From: Nitrospira sp.
GTDB lineage: Bacteria; Nitrospirota; Nitrospiria; Nitrospirales; Nitrospiraceae
NCBI GenBank assembly: GCA_015904045.1
Contig: JABMDG010000360.1
Span: 1 to 6,594 of the forward strand
Direction: 5' to 3'
Length of the DNA stretch: 6,594 bases
Below the pieces are notes generated by a model. It made no database searches. It was not told where the DNA came from and saw only the letters and a program-made list of their open reading frames with translations. The position numbers and the translations under genes are program-made. Positions 1 to 5,816 of this stretch are shown here, piece after piece. Positions within the stretch are counted from its first letter, which is position 1. The number at the start of each line of letters is the position of its first letter.

Positions 1-628
1 TTCTGGTTTTCAGCCGATCGTCGGCGTCGGTGAGCGCGGTCGCAAGCGGTTCGACGGCCGGTTTGCCGATCTTCCGGATGATCTCCGTGGCGGATTGCCG
101 AATCTCATCTTCCTCCGATACCAACAAGGGAATCAGCGCGGGAACGGACACCCCGCCGAGCTTGATCAGCGAATCGTAGGCGCGTTGCCGCACGTCGCCG
201 ACCTCGTCCGTCAGCGCGTTAACCAGCGGATCGACGGCCCGCTGATCTTTCAGCTCGCCCAGGACTTCCGCCGCATACTTGCGATTCAACCAGTGAGGAT
301 CTTTGAGATCCAGCAGCATTGCGTCGGCCTTGGCCGCATTCGGATCTTTGGCGCGGATTCTGAAGCTCTTGGCGATGCGTTTCCCGCCTTCCTCCACGAC
401 ACGGATCGTGGCGCCGTCCCCGGCTTTGAGTTTCTTGAGATCTTCCAGCGCCTCATCCGCGACGTCCAGCAAGACTGTCTTGCCGTCGTAGGCCAGCAGT
501 TCGACTTCGAGTTGTTTACTCTCGAGGTTGACCGCCATGACCCGTTCCGTCACGAGGTTGAATCCGTCCTTCTTCTCTCCGCCCGTGGGTCCGATTTGAA
601 TCAACTTCACTGGAGCATCATCCGCCAT
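1..628 (-). CDS. HEAT-repeat protein with distinct N-terminal domain (C-terminus beyond left edge)
   Basis: The reading frame is open from an ATG at 628 to the left edge, giving 209 visible codons without a stop; the C-terminus is outside the window. The start is supported by GAAGGA at 636-641, 7 nt upstream. Residues 1 to about 95 are not HEAT. They are rich in alternating hydrophobic and charged residues (NLVTERVMAVNLESKQLEVE, then a TVLLDV stretch and an ATIRVVEE stretch), which suggests a small beta-barrel or beta-sandwich; that fold is inferred. From about residue 102, HEAT units begin (LLDLKDPHWLNRKYAAEVLG, then LKDQRAVDPLVNAL and GDVRQRAYDSL). It is the last visible gene of the leftward HEAT operon, 33 nt after the preceding stop. 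A scaffold or protein-binding role is inferred from the repeat class; the partner is unknown. I am sure it is a gene and moderately sure of the domain split. Confidence 0.9.
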   Translation of the reverse strand, partial: MADDAPVKLIQIGPTGGEKKDGFNLVTERVMAVNLESKQLEVELLAYDGKTVLLDVADEALEDLKKLKAGDGATIRVVEEGGKRIAKSFRIRAKDPNAAKADAMLLDLKDPHWLNRKYAAEVLGELKDQRAVDPLVNALTDEVGDVRQRAYDSLIKLGGVSVPALIPLLVSEEDEIRQSATEIIRKIGKPAVEPLATALTDADDRLKTR

Positions 629-635
629 GACTGTA

Positions 636-641
636 TCCTTC
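636..641 (-). promoter_or_regulatory. Ribosome binding site for the left-edge HEAT gene
   Basis: On the minus strand this reads GAAGGA, with 7 nt between it and the ATG at 628. It fixes the start of a gene whose other end is outside the window. Confidence 0.6.
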
Positions 642-661
642 TCTGTGTTGAGGGTGAATCG

Positions 662-1426
662 TTATGTCGCGGGCGTCCAACCGAGGCTGGCCAGCGCGGC
701 TTCAACGGTTTCTTGCACCATCGTGTTCTCGTCTTCCAGCAGCGGCAACAGGGGCTCAATCGCCTCGGCTGCGCCGAGCCGGGCGAGCGATTCGGCGGCA
801 TTGCGCCGAACCAGCCAGTCTTCGTCTTTCAGCGACTCGATCAGAGGGCCGATGCCGCGCCGATCACCAATCCGTCCCAACGCGTCCGCGGCATGGCGGC
901 GGACCATCCAATTGGTGCCCAGCAGCCCGTCGATGAGCGCCTCGACCGCCCGGACGTCGCCGACTTTCTTGAGCACGCGCGCGACATCCTCCCGCACCGT
1001 GCTGTCTCCAAGCGCGTCGATCAATCCAGGGACGGCACGGGAGTCGCCGATCCGCTCCAGCGCCCAGACCGCCGCCGTCCGCACGGCCCCATCCCTGTCT
1101 TTCAGCGCGGTGACCAGTGGCTCGACTGCGCGCGGATCTCTGAGTTTCCCGAGCGCTGAGGCGGCTTGTTCCCTGACCGCCCATTCGTCGTCTCGCAGGG
1201 CATCGAGCATGATCTCCACCACCGCCGGTCCGATCTGCACCACAGCGCTGGTCGCGGCTTCCCGAATCACCGCGTCTTCGTCCGCCATCAGCCCGATCAG
1301 CCGGGGAATCGCATCCGTGCCTGCCTGGCCCAGGCTGGCAATTGCGTGATCCCGCAAGGCGTCGTTCTCATCCCGCAAGGCGGAAATCAGCTGATCAATC
1401 CGATCGGATGCCGTGTCGTCACTCAT
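662..1426 (-). CDS. HEAT-repeat (PBS-lyase type) protein, all-repeat, 254 aa
   Basis: This 254-residue protein is almost entirely a HEAT solenoid. After a 12-residue leader I count eight units of 28-31 residues, starting near residues 13, 43, 73, 104, 135, 164, 195 and 226. Typical units carry DDEWAVREQAASALG and DEDWLVRRNAAESLARLG, followed by a GDxRA turn. The aromatic W in the first turn recurs in units 3, 6 and 7. The protein ends with a C-cap, ASLGWTPAT, also seen in two neighbours. There is no signal peptide or membrane segment, so it is probably cytoplasmic. Its ATG overlaps the stop of the upstream gene by 8 bp, which suggests translational coupling; AAGGA at 1437-1441 lies 10 nt upstream. 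The repeat pattern is that of E-Z HEAT proteins such as the CpcE/CpcF and NblB group. Without a phycobilisome context, a lyase function should not be assumed and a binding or scaffold role is more likely. Confidence 0.95.
   Translation of the reverse strand: MSDDTASDRIDQLISALRDENDALRDHAIASLGQAGTDAIPRLIGLMADEDAVIREAATSAVVQIGPAVVEIMLDALRDDEWAVREQAASALGKLRDPRAVEPLVTALKDRDGAVRTAAVWALERIGDSRAVPGLIDALGDSTVREDVARVLKKVGDVRAVEALIDGLLGTNWMVRRHAADALGRIGDRRGIGPLIESLKDEDWLVRRNAAESLARLGAAEAIEPLLPLLEDENTMVQETVEAALASLGWTPAT
1419..1426 (-). other. 8-bp stop/start overlap (ATGAGTGA)
   Basis: On the minus strand the stop TGA of the 366-aa HEAT gene lies inside ATGAGTGA, which also holds the start of the 254-aa HEAT gene. 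Such overlaps commonly couple translation of two proteins. The overlap itself is seen; coupling is inferred. Confidence 0.85.
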
Positions 1427-2519
1427 GCCGGTCCGTTCCTTCCTGGGCGTGGAGTGCCGCTTCGGCCAGGGCGTTCAGTTTATCAGCGATGAGGCCCGCG
1501 TTGTAAGCCACCAACCCGTCGCGATCTCCCCTCAATCGGTCGAACAGATCCTTGTGCGGCCGCAGCACTTCCACGTCCTTGATTTTGGCCAGCGCCTCCA
1601 TCGCATAGACACGCAACGGGCGGATCGGAATCGATTCCAAATACAACTGGGTGGGGCGGGCGTCACCGATCAAGCCCAGCGCCTTGATCGCCAGTTCCTT
1701 GACCCCGGTGTCTTTGTCATGTGCCAGTCGTTTCATCAGCGGATCCACGGCGCGCACGTCCGCAATCTTCCCCAACAAGTCCGCCGCGGCCTCGCGCACC
1801 AGCCAATCATCATCTTCCAGATATTCGATCAGAATTTCCACGCTGGGTCTTCCGATGCCGAGGAGACTGATGACAGTTGCCATGCGGGCTTCTTCCCGTT
1901 CGCTGGCCCCTTCGACGGCGCGAAGAGTGTTGAACATCTCGTCGATCCGCCCACGAATGGCGCCGAGTTTTTTTAACGTTCCGACGGCAATGTCTCGAAC
2001 GGCCGGCTGTCCCATCGCCTCGATGAATGCGTCGATGGAACGCGGGTCCAACAGCTGATCAAGCATCGTCGCCGCTGTGATCTGCCTGTCCGGGTCCGGG
2101 TGTTTCAACATTTCGCAGAGGGGGATGACGGCGGTTGGAATGGCGCCGATCAGGTGCGTCAAGAGCTGCTTGGAGGCACCTTCTTGGGTTGTGGGAAGCA
2201 AGGCAACCAGTGCCGAGGCCGTATCGGTATCGAGTATACCCGCCATCTGTTCCAAGGCCGTGGCACCGGCTTTGCGGACGGCCTCGTCCTCGTGTCTGAG
2301 CAGGTCGACTAAGGCGACACCCGCGTGCGGGTCCTTGATCCTGGCCAGCATCGCCGCCACTTCTTTTTTAAGATCCGGTGTGCCAGTACGGACCGCCTCG
2401 ATCAGCGCCTGCACGGCACGAGGCCCGCCGGCCACACAGGCCGCCGTGGCCCGCATCCGGCGCCAATCCTCCTCATGGATCAGTTCAGAAACTAGCGTTT
2501 CGATCGATTCTTTCGGCAT
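1419..2519 (-). CDS. Divergent HEAT-repeat protein, 366 aa
   Basis: The protein has 366 residues from the ATG at 2519. An in-frame GTG at 2534 would add five residues (MGWLT) but has no ribosome site; the ATG has only a weak GGGTTGG upstream. HEAT units are recognisable throughout but less regular than in its neighbours. Clear ones lie at residues 56-90 (IKDPHAGVALVDLLRHEDEA, then VRKAGATALE) and 228-262 (LEDDDWLVREAAADLLGKIA, then DVRAVDPL). A further unit at 270-290 contains ELAIKALGLIGDAR. Residues 95-135 and 185-225 are poorer matches and may be long helices or degenerate units. The C-terminus lacks the LGW cap found in the sister genes and ends in a charged tail. It is probably cytoplasmic. 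The gene begins 38 nt after the upstream stop and overlaps the next gene by 8 bp, placing it inside the operon. Function beyond protein binding is not evident. Confidence 0.92.
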   Translation of the reverse strand: MPKESIETLVSELIHEEDWRRMRATAACVAGGPRAVQALIEAVRTGTPDLKKEVAAMLARIKDPHAGVALVDLLRHEDEAVRKAGATALEQMAGILDTDTASALVALLPTTQEGASKQLLTHLIGAIPTAVIPLCEMLKHPDPDRQITAATMLDQLLDPRSIDAFIEAMGQPAVRDIAVGTLKKLGAIRGRIDEMFNTLRAVEGASEREEARMATVISLLGIGRPSVEILIEYLEDDDWLVREAAADLLGKIADVRAVDPLMKRLAHDKDTGVKELAIKALGLIGDARPTQLYLESIPIRPLRVYAMEALAKIKDVEVLRPHKDLFDRLRGDRDGLVAYNAGLIADKLNALAEAALHAQEGTDRHE

Positions 2520-2557
2520 CGTCAGCCAACCCACAACTCAGAATGTACACGGCATCC

Positions 2558-3643
2558 CTATTTCGAGTTCCTGCCTCTCCATCCGACGAGGGCTAGTGTT
2601 TCTTTCACATGGTAACGCAGATTGTCGTCTTGCGATGTGGTTAACAAGGGAAGCAGCCAGGGAATCACCTTTGCGCCGAATCGCGTCAGGGCTTCCGCCG
2701 CCTCCGCCCGTGTGACAGTGGACTCCAGCGCTCCAGTCAATGTCGGAAGCGCCGAATCATCGCCGATCAGACCCAAGGCGCGGACTGCGGAGGCTTGGGC
2801 CACTGTTTCCTCACTCCAAGCGTCTCCGCAGCCTGCGACCGTCCGCGAGGTCGCCGGAGGATTGGTCCCTCGGACAACCTCGATCAACACGGGCACGGCC
2901 CGGCGATCACCAATGCGCCCCAACGCCTCGACGGCCAATGGACGAAGCCCCGGTTCGTTCATCGTGGTGATCAAGAACTCGACCGCCTGCGGATCGCCGA
3001 TGTGGCCTAACGCACGCACGGTATCTTCGCGAACGGCGGAGTCCGTATCGTTGAACAAGGTCGTCAGTAGCGGCTGGACCGCTTCGGGTGACGCCGTTTT
3101 CCCCAAGGCCTCCACGGCATGCAGGCGTACCAGCCAGTCCTGATGGGTCAATGAATCCAGAAGCGCAGGCATCGCGGATTCCCCGATTGCCGCCAACGCC
3201 GACGACACCTCTTCCCGAACCGCCTTAACCTTATCTTGCAGCAACGGCGTCAAAGCGCGAACCGATGTGGGGTCCTTGATGCGCCCCAGGGCCTTGGCCG
3301 CATGCATACGGACGATCCAATCCGGGCTGCGCAAGGCGTGCATGAGCTCATTCAGCACACGGGCATCTGCGATCGAAGCCAGGACCGCTGAGGCCGCCTC
3401 TTGTACCGACAGTTCCGGATCGGTCAGGCACGCCCCCAGGGCCATCACGGACGGCGACCCTATCGACCGTAAGGCGCCGACGGCCGCTTCACGCACGGAG
3501 CGATCCTGGTCCCGAAGCACCGACACCAACGGAGAGACCGCGCGCGGATCTTTCAGTCCGCCCAGGAGGGTGGCAGCTTCCTCCCGAATGGCCCAATCGT
3601 CGTCCCGCAGGGCGGCAATGTGTTCAGCAACAGGGTCGGTCAT
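2558..3643 (-). CDS. HEAT-repeat (PBS-lyase type) protein, 361 aa, first gene of leftward operon
   Basis: The start is the ATG at 3643 (MTDPVAEHIAALRDDDW), with GGAAGAG at 3651-3657 placed 7 nt upstream. The frame stays open to 3955, but those 104 extra codons read through an intergenic palindrome and show no HEAT pattern, so I reject them. The 361 residues hold about eleven HEAT units from residue 8 to the end, such as DDDWAIREEAATLLGGLKDP, SPDWIVRMHAAKALGRIKDP and HQDWLVRLHAVEALGK. The ninth unit (from about residue 254) is interrupted by a loop of about 20 residues containing Cys272 (AGCGDAWSEET). A similar Cys loop occurs in the HEAT gene at the right edge. The C-terminus ends in a cap (VKETLALVGWRGRNSK) like those of two paralogues. 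No signal peptide was seen, so a cytoplasmic location is likely. A protein-binding scaffold or maturation role is inferred from the family; no catalytic motif is visible. Confidence 0.94.
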   Translation of the reverse strand: MTDPVAEHIAALRDDDWAIREEAATLLGGLKDPRAVSPLVSVLRDQDRSVREAAVGALRSIGSPSVMALGACLTDPELSVQEAASAVLASIADARVLNELMHALRSPDWIVRMHAAKALGRIKDPTSVRALTPLLQDKVKAVREEVSSALAAIGESAMPALLDSLTHQDWLVRLHAVEALGKTASPEAVQPLLTTLFNDTDSAVREDTVRALGHIGDPQAVEFLITTMNEPGLRPLAVEALGRIGDRRAVPVLIEVVRGTNPPATSRTVAGCGDAWSEETVAQASAVRALGLIGDDSALPTLTGALESTVTRAEAAEALTRFGAKVIPWLLPLLTTSQDDNLRYHVKETLALVGWRGRNSK

Positions 3644-3650
3644 TTCAATG

Positions 3651-3657
3651 CTCTTCC
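3651..3657 (-). promoter_or_regulatory. Ribosome binding site that sets the start of the 361-aa HEAT gene
   Basis: On the minus strand this reads GGAAGAG, 7 nt before the ATG at 3643. It supports the short start over the longer open frame that reaches 3955. Confidence 0.65.
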
Positions 3658-3670
3658 GAAGGCAGTCGAT

Positions 3671-3910
3671 GACCCTGCCTGCATGATTGATGACGGTTCG
3701 TGGCGAAATTGCGCAGTCGCGTTGCGAGACGGGCACGCGGAGCCCCGAGAGACCGAAGCGTACTTGAAATAGTACGGTGAGGCCGCGAGGGGCGAGCCTG
3801 CCCGCTGGTCGCGCGAAGCTTGCGACCAAGCTGGTCGCAGCAGCGAATCCGCAATTGCAGCAGAAGCGTTCATGAATCATGCAGGCTAGCATAGGGTTTT
3901 TTGCAGGGTC
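3671..3910. repeat. MITE-like imperfect palindrome, about 240 bp
   Basis: The two ends match as inverted repeats. GACCCTGC at 3671-3678 pairs with GCAGGGTC at 3903-3910. CCTGCATGATTGATGA at 3678-3693 pairs with TCATGAATCATGCAGG at 3870-3885 with one mismatch. Further in, AATTGCG (3707-3713) pairs with CGCAATT (3850-3856), and TCGCGTTGCGA (3717-3727) with the TCGCAGCAGCGA stretch at 3835-3846. CGGGCA (3730-3735) pairs with TGCCCG (3799-3804), GCCCC (3742-3746) with GGGGC (3789-3793), and CGTACT (3759-3764) with AGTACG (3771-3776) around a 6-nt apex. The right arm carries an extra insertion near 3807-3832. No transposase frame and no clear target duplication are visible. The nesting is seen directly; calling it a dispersed non-autonomous element is inference. 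An RNA leader structure or a structured noncoding RNA are alternatives. Confidence 0.7.
3804..3838. repeat. Duplicated GCTGGTCGC with alternative hairpins
   Basis: GCTGGTCGC occurs at 3804-3812 and again at 3830-3838. Between them, GCGACC (3822-3827) can pair with GGTCGC on either side (3807-3812 or 3833-3838), so the two hairpins exclude each other. This sits in the right arm of the larger palindrome and explains why that arm is longer. Confidence 0.6.
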
Positions 3911-4001
3911 AACGCGGGGTCCTCCCACCTGCGTCCCGCTGGAAACAGGCCACAAAAAAGTTCAATATGGACGACGATCTAGAATCTGTTCATCCATACT
4001 T

Positions 4002-4006
4002 GGAGG
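4002..4006 (+). promoter_or_regulatory. Ribosome binding site of the propeller gene
   Basis: GGAGG lies 5 nt before the ATG at 4012. It decides the start over the in-frame TTG at 3901 and ATG at 3967, neither of which has a comparable site. Confidence 0.75.
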
Positions 4007-4011
4007 CCGTC

Positions 4012-5262
4012 ATGACTTACTTTGGAAATACCGTATCACATGGACGTTCGATCTGCCTGGCGGCAATGCTGGTTGTGTCGATCGGGGCAGCGCCCGCCGC
4101 ACAGGCCTATGAGGTCTGGGTGGCCGATCAATCGGATACCGGAAAGGAAAGCGGGGGGTATCTCCACATTTTCGACGGGGCGAAGCTTGCGGCGGATCCT
4201 GCTGCGGCCAAGCCGACCCAAACCATCGATCTGGCCGGAGAGATCGGCAAGTTCTGCGAAGACGCAACGAAGAAAGCCGTCCGCCGTCCGCACATGGTCT
4301 TCTTCAACGCGGCACAGGACCACGTCATCATTTCGTTTTTGAGCGGCCACGTGTTGTTTATGGACGCGACGACGAAGAAACCCGATGCCTGTCTGTCGAT
4401 GGGAAAGAACGCGCACGCCGCCTGGCCGACGCCGAATCAGAAAATGGCCATTGCCGCAAACATCGCCGACAAAAAGTTTATCCGCATCTGGACGGACTAT
4501 GCGGCCCATAAATTCAGCTTCGATCCCGACAAGGACGTGCTCAATTTAGCTTCGTTCGAAGGCGGCGAGCGACCGGATACGTCGCCGATCTGCCCGATCA
4601 CCGAATCGACCAGCCGGTATGCCTTCATCACGCTCCGTGGGGGCGGGTTGCTGGTGGTGGATGTGACTGTTACACCCATGAAGGTCGTGGCCACGTTGGA
4701 TAACAACCAAGTCCATCCGGCCGGTTGCGGCGGCATCGAATCCGGCGGCACGATGTACATCAATTCCGGCGGCGGCTGGCCCGTCGCTCCGTTGTCCTAC
4801 GATGTCTACGCACTCGACATGACGAACCTGCCCAAATCAATTTCGGCCAAGCTCGTCTCTCAGCGGGACGACCAGTTCGCCGACTCACATGGCATGGCTT
4901 CCGTCGGGCGCTATGTGTGGAATGCGGATCGAGCCGGGAATAACGTCGAGATTATCGATACGCTGAGCAACTTGAGCGTCGGGGCAATCGATCTAACGAC
5001 GAGTGCCAACGCGGACCCGGCTCCGGATCTGATGGATGTGGCACCGGACGGCCAGTATGTCTTCGTGACTCTGCGCGGGCAGACTCCGCTGACCGGTAAC
5101 GACAAGGATGCGCACAACGCCAAGGGCACGATTCCCGGTGTGGGCGTGATTCATGTCGATGCGGAAGGGAGAGTCGGCCACTACAAGGGCCAGACTGCCA
5201 TCACGAACATGAAAGAAGGCAAAGAGACCGCCGACGCGCATGGGATTGCGGTGAGAAAGTAA
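4012..5262 (+). CDS. Exported beta-propeller-like protein (YVTN/YncE-like), 416 aa
   Basis: The ATG at 4012 is preceded by GGAGG and opens directly into a signal peptide. It has a short polar stretch with His and Arg, a hydrophobic core ICLAAMLVVSIGAAPA, and a likely cut after AAQA (residue 32), leaving about 384 mature residues, probably periplasmic. The mature part shows blade-like repeats: PHMVFFNAAQDHVIISF then GHVLFMDA (residues 93-119), YAFITLRGGGLLVVDV (203-218), HGMASVGRYVWNADRAG then VEIIDT (293-317), and DVAPDGQYVFVTLRG (342-356). These alternate a strand, a turn and a D-T/A closing strand, as in YVTN or cytochrome-cd1-like propellers. His recurs at blade starts (94, 135, 235, 293, 410), and the mature protein has four Cys (82, 127, 194, 239) that could form disulfides. 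No CxxCH haem motif is present. Substrate and reaction are unknown. It is the only rightward gene in the window. Confidence 0.88.
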   Translation: MTYFGNTVSHGRSICLAAMLVVSIGAAPAAQAYEVWVADQSDTGKESGGYLHIFDGAKLAADPAAAKPTQTIDLAGEIGKFCEDATKKAVRRPHMVFFNAAQDHVIISFLSGHVLFMDATTKKPDACLSMGKNAHAAWPTPNQKMAIAANIADKKFIRIWTDYAAHKFSFDPDKDVLNLASFEGGERPDTSPICPITESTSRYAFITLRGGGLLVVDVTVTPMKVVATLDNNQVHPAGCGGIESGGTMYINSGGGWPVAPLSYDVYALDMTNLPKSISAKLVSQRDDQFADSHGMASVGRYVWNADRAGNNVEIIDTLSNLSVGAIDLTTSANADPAPDLMDVAPDGQYVFVTLRGQTPLTGNDKDAHNAKGTIPGVGVIHVDAEGRVGHYKGQTAITNMKEGKETADAHGIAVRK

Positions 5263-5285
5263 TGGGTAGCCGTTAGCAATCGGTG

Positions 5286-5321
5286 CTCAGCAGTCAGTGT
5301 GAATCCCCGCTGGTTGCTGAG
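5286..5321 (+). terminator. Hairpin after the propeller gene, possible terminator
   Basis: The sequence starting CTCAGCA (5286-5292) pairs with the one ending TGCTGAG (5315-5321). Counting G-U pairs, the rightward RNA can form a 14-bp stem (5286-5299 with 5308-5321) with an 8-nt loop, 23 nt after the stop. There is no U-tract after it, so it may be an RNA-stabilising hairpin or a factor-dependent terminator. On the opposite strand the wobble pairs become mismatches, so the hairpin favours the rightward transcript. Confidence 0.4.
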
Positions 5322-5336
5322 AACTTCCAGGAATCG

Positions 5337-5353
5337 CCGACTTTTTGAGTCGG
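5337..5353. terminator. Small hairpin in the convergent gap, possible terminator
   Basis: CCGACT (5337-5342) and AGTCGG (5348-5353) form a 6-bp stem around a 5-nt loop. It works on both strands and lies 16 bp beyond the stop of the leftward DCC-family gene. Neither strand has a U-tract next to it, so the terminator call is tentative. Confidence 0.35.
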
Positions 5354-5368
5354 GGGCCGGCTGCTCTT

Positions 5369-5803
5369 TCACACGAATCGTTCGCGTTCGGCCAGGGTAG
5401 GGACACGGCAGGTTTCGGATTTGCCCATCAAACGGTAACGGCGGCGCGCGACGTAGTCGTACACGGCGTCCCGAAGAGGGAGTGGAATCGCGATGCCGAG
5501 GTACAGGAGCGGCCACCAACCGGACAAGTGCCGCACAATTCTCAATGCTGCCGTCGATTTGGTGAAGACACGGCCGCGTTCCAAAAGTAGGAAGGTCTCA
5601 AAGTCGTCGGCGGGGAGACGGAGCTCTTTGAGGATCTGTTGCGCCTGTGGGGATTGCAGTGTGCCGAACTTGAATTTACCGTGGGGATCACGAGCGAGCG
5701 TGAAATTTATCCAGGCATTGCACCAGTTGCAGACTCCGTCGAAAACGATGACTCGTTCATACCCAGCCCACCTGTGCTGCTGCGGGTCGAGTCGGTGGGT
5801 CAT
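5369..5803 (-). CDS. DCC-family (DUF393, YuxK-like) thiol-disulfide oxidoreductase, 144 aa
   Basis: The protein has the family hallmark D-G-V-C-N-W-C near the N-terminus (FDGVCNWCNAWINF; Asp22, Cys25, Cys28), which gives the family its DCC name. It is followed by KFKFGTLQSPQAQQILKEL and then a hydrophobic stretch, GWWPLLYLGIAIPLPLRDAV (95-114). It ends with the common R-x-x-x-x-G-x-x-x-x-C-x-V-P type ending (Cys132, TCRVP). The length matches the family. The CxxC pair suggests redox or thiol chemistry; the physiological substrate of this family is poorly known. I chose ATG 5803 because GGAG at 5810-5813 lies 6 nt upstream. A GTG at 5830 would add nine residues, would overlap the upstream gene and lacks a site. 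It begins 13 nt after the stop of the right-edge HEAT gene, so the two are probably co-transcribed. It converges on the propeller gene. Confidence 0.93.
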   Translation of the reverse strand: MTHRLDPQQHRWAGYERVIVFDGVCNWCNAWINFTLARDPHGKFKFGTLQSPQAQQILKELRLPADDFETFLLLERGRVFTKSTAALRIVRHLSGWWPLLYLGIAIPLPLRDAVYDYVARRRYRLMGKSETCRVPTLAERERFV

Positions 5804-5809
5804 CTGTTT

Positions 5810-5813
5810 CTCC
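5810..5813 (-). promoter_or_regulatory. Ribosome binding site of the DCC-family gene
   Basis: On the minus strand this reads GGAG (within CCGGAG), 6 nt before the ATG at 5803 and just after the stop of the upstream HEAT gene. It favours ATG 5803 over GTG 5830. Confidence 0.6.
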
Positions 5814-5816
5814 GGA

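Larger units (their letters stand above)
3644..4011. other. Divergent intergenic region holding a palindromic element
   Basis: This 368-bp region separates the leftward HEAT operon from the rightward propeller gene and should contain the promoters of both. Positions 3671-3910 are a long imperfect palindrome, listed separately. The right part (3911-4011) is unique-looking and ends with GGAGG at 4002-4006. I found no convincing -35/-10 pair for either direction. TAGAAT at 3980-3985 resembles a -10 box but lacks a partner. Short open frames here, including the 77- and 69-codon minus-strand frames, follow the palindrome and have no ribosome sites of note, so I do not call them genes. Confidence 0.7.

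Noticed and set aside
95..1159. Long plus-strand open frame of 354 codons opposite the HEAT genes
   Set aside because: It is antisense to two genes with clear HEAT repeats and ribosome sites. Its repetitive Arg/Gln-rich product is what a reversed HEAT coding repeat gives, and it crosses the gap between the two genes.
662..3643. Phycobilin lyase (CpcE/CpcF) function for the HEAT genes
   Set aside because: The repeats match the PBS-lyase HEAT type, but no phycobiliprotein or phycobilisome gene is in view, and this repeat is widespread in non-phototrophs.
3640..3873. Minus-strand frames of 77 and 69 codons in the divergent intergenic region
   Set aside because: They run through the palindrome, lack convincing ribosome sites, and one overlaps the start of the HEAT gene. 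They look like by-products of the repeat.
3879..3902. Possible intrinsic terminator: ATGC/GCAT stem followed by six T
   Set aside because: The stem is only 4 bp with a 6-nt loop and is separated from the T-run by four bases. It sits within the arm of the palindrome, and no rightward gene ends upstream of it.
3901..4011. N-terminal extension of the propeller gene from TTG 3901 or ATG 3967
   Set aside because: Neither has a ribosome site, and the extension would bury the signal peptide. GGAGG before ATG 4012 is much better.
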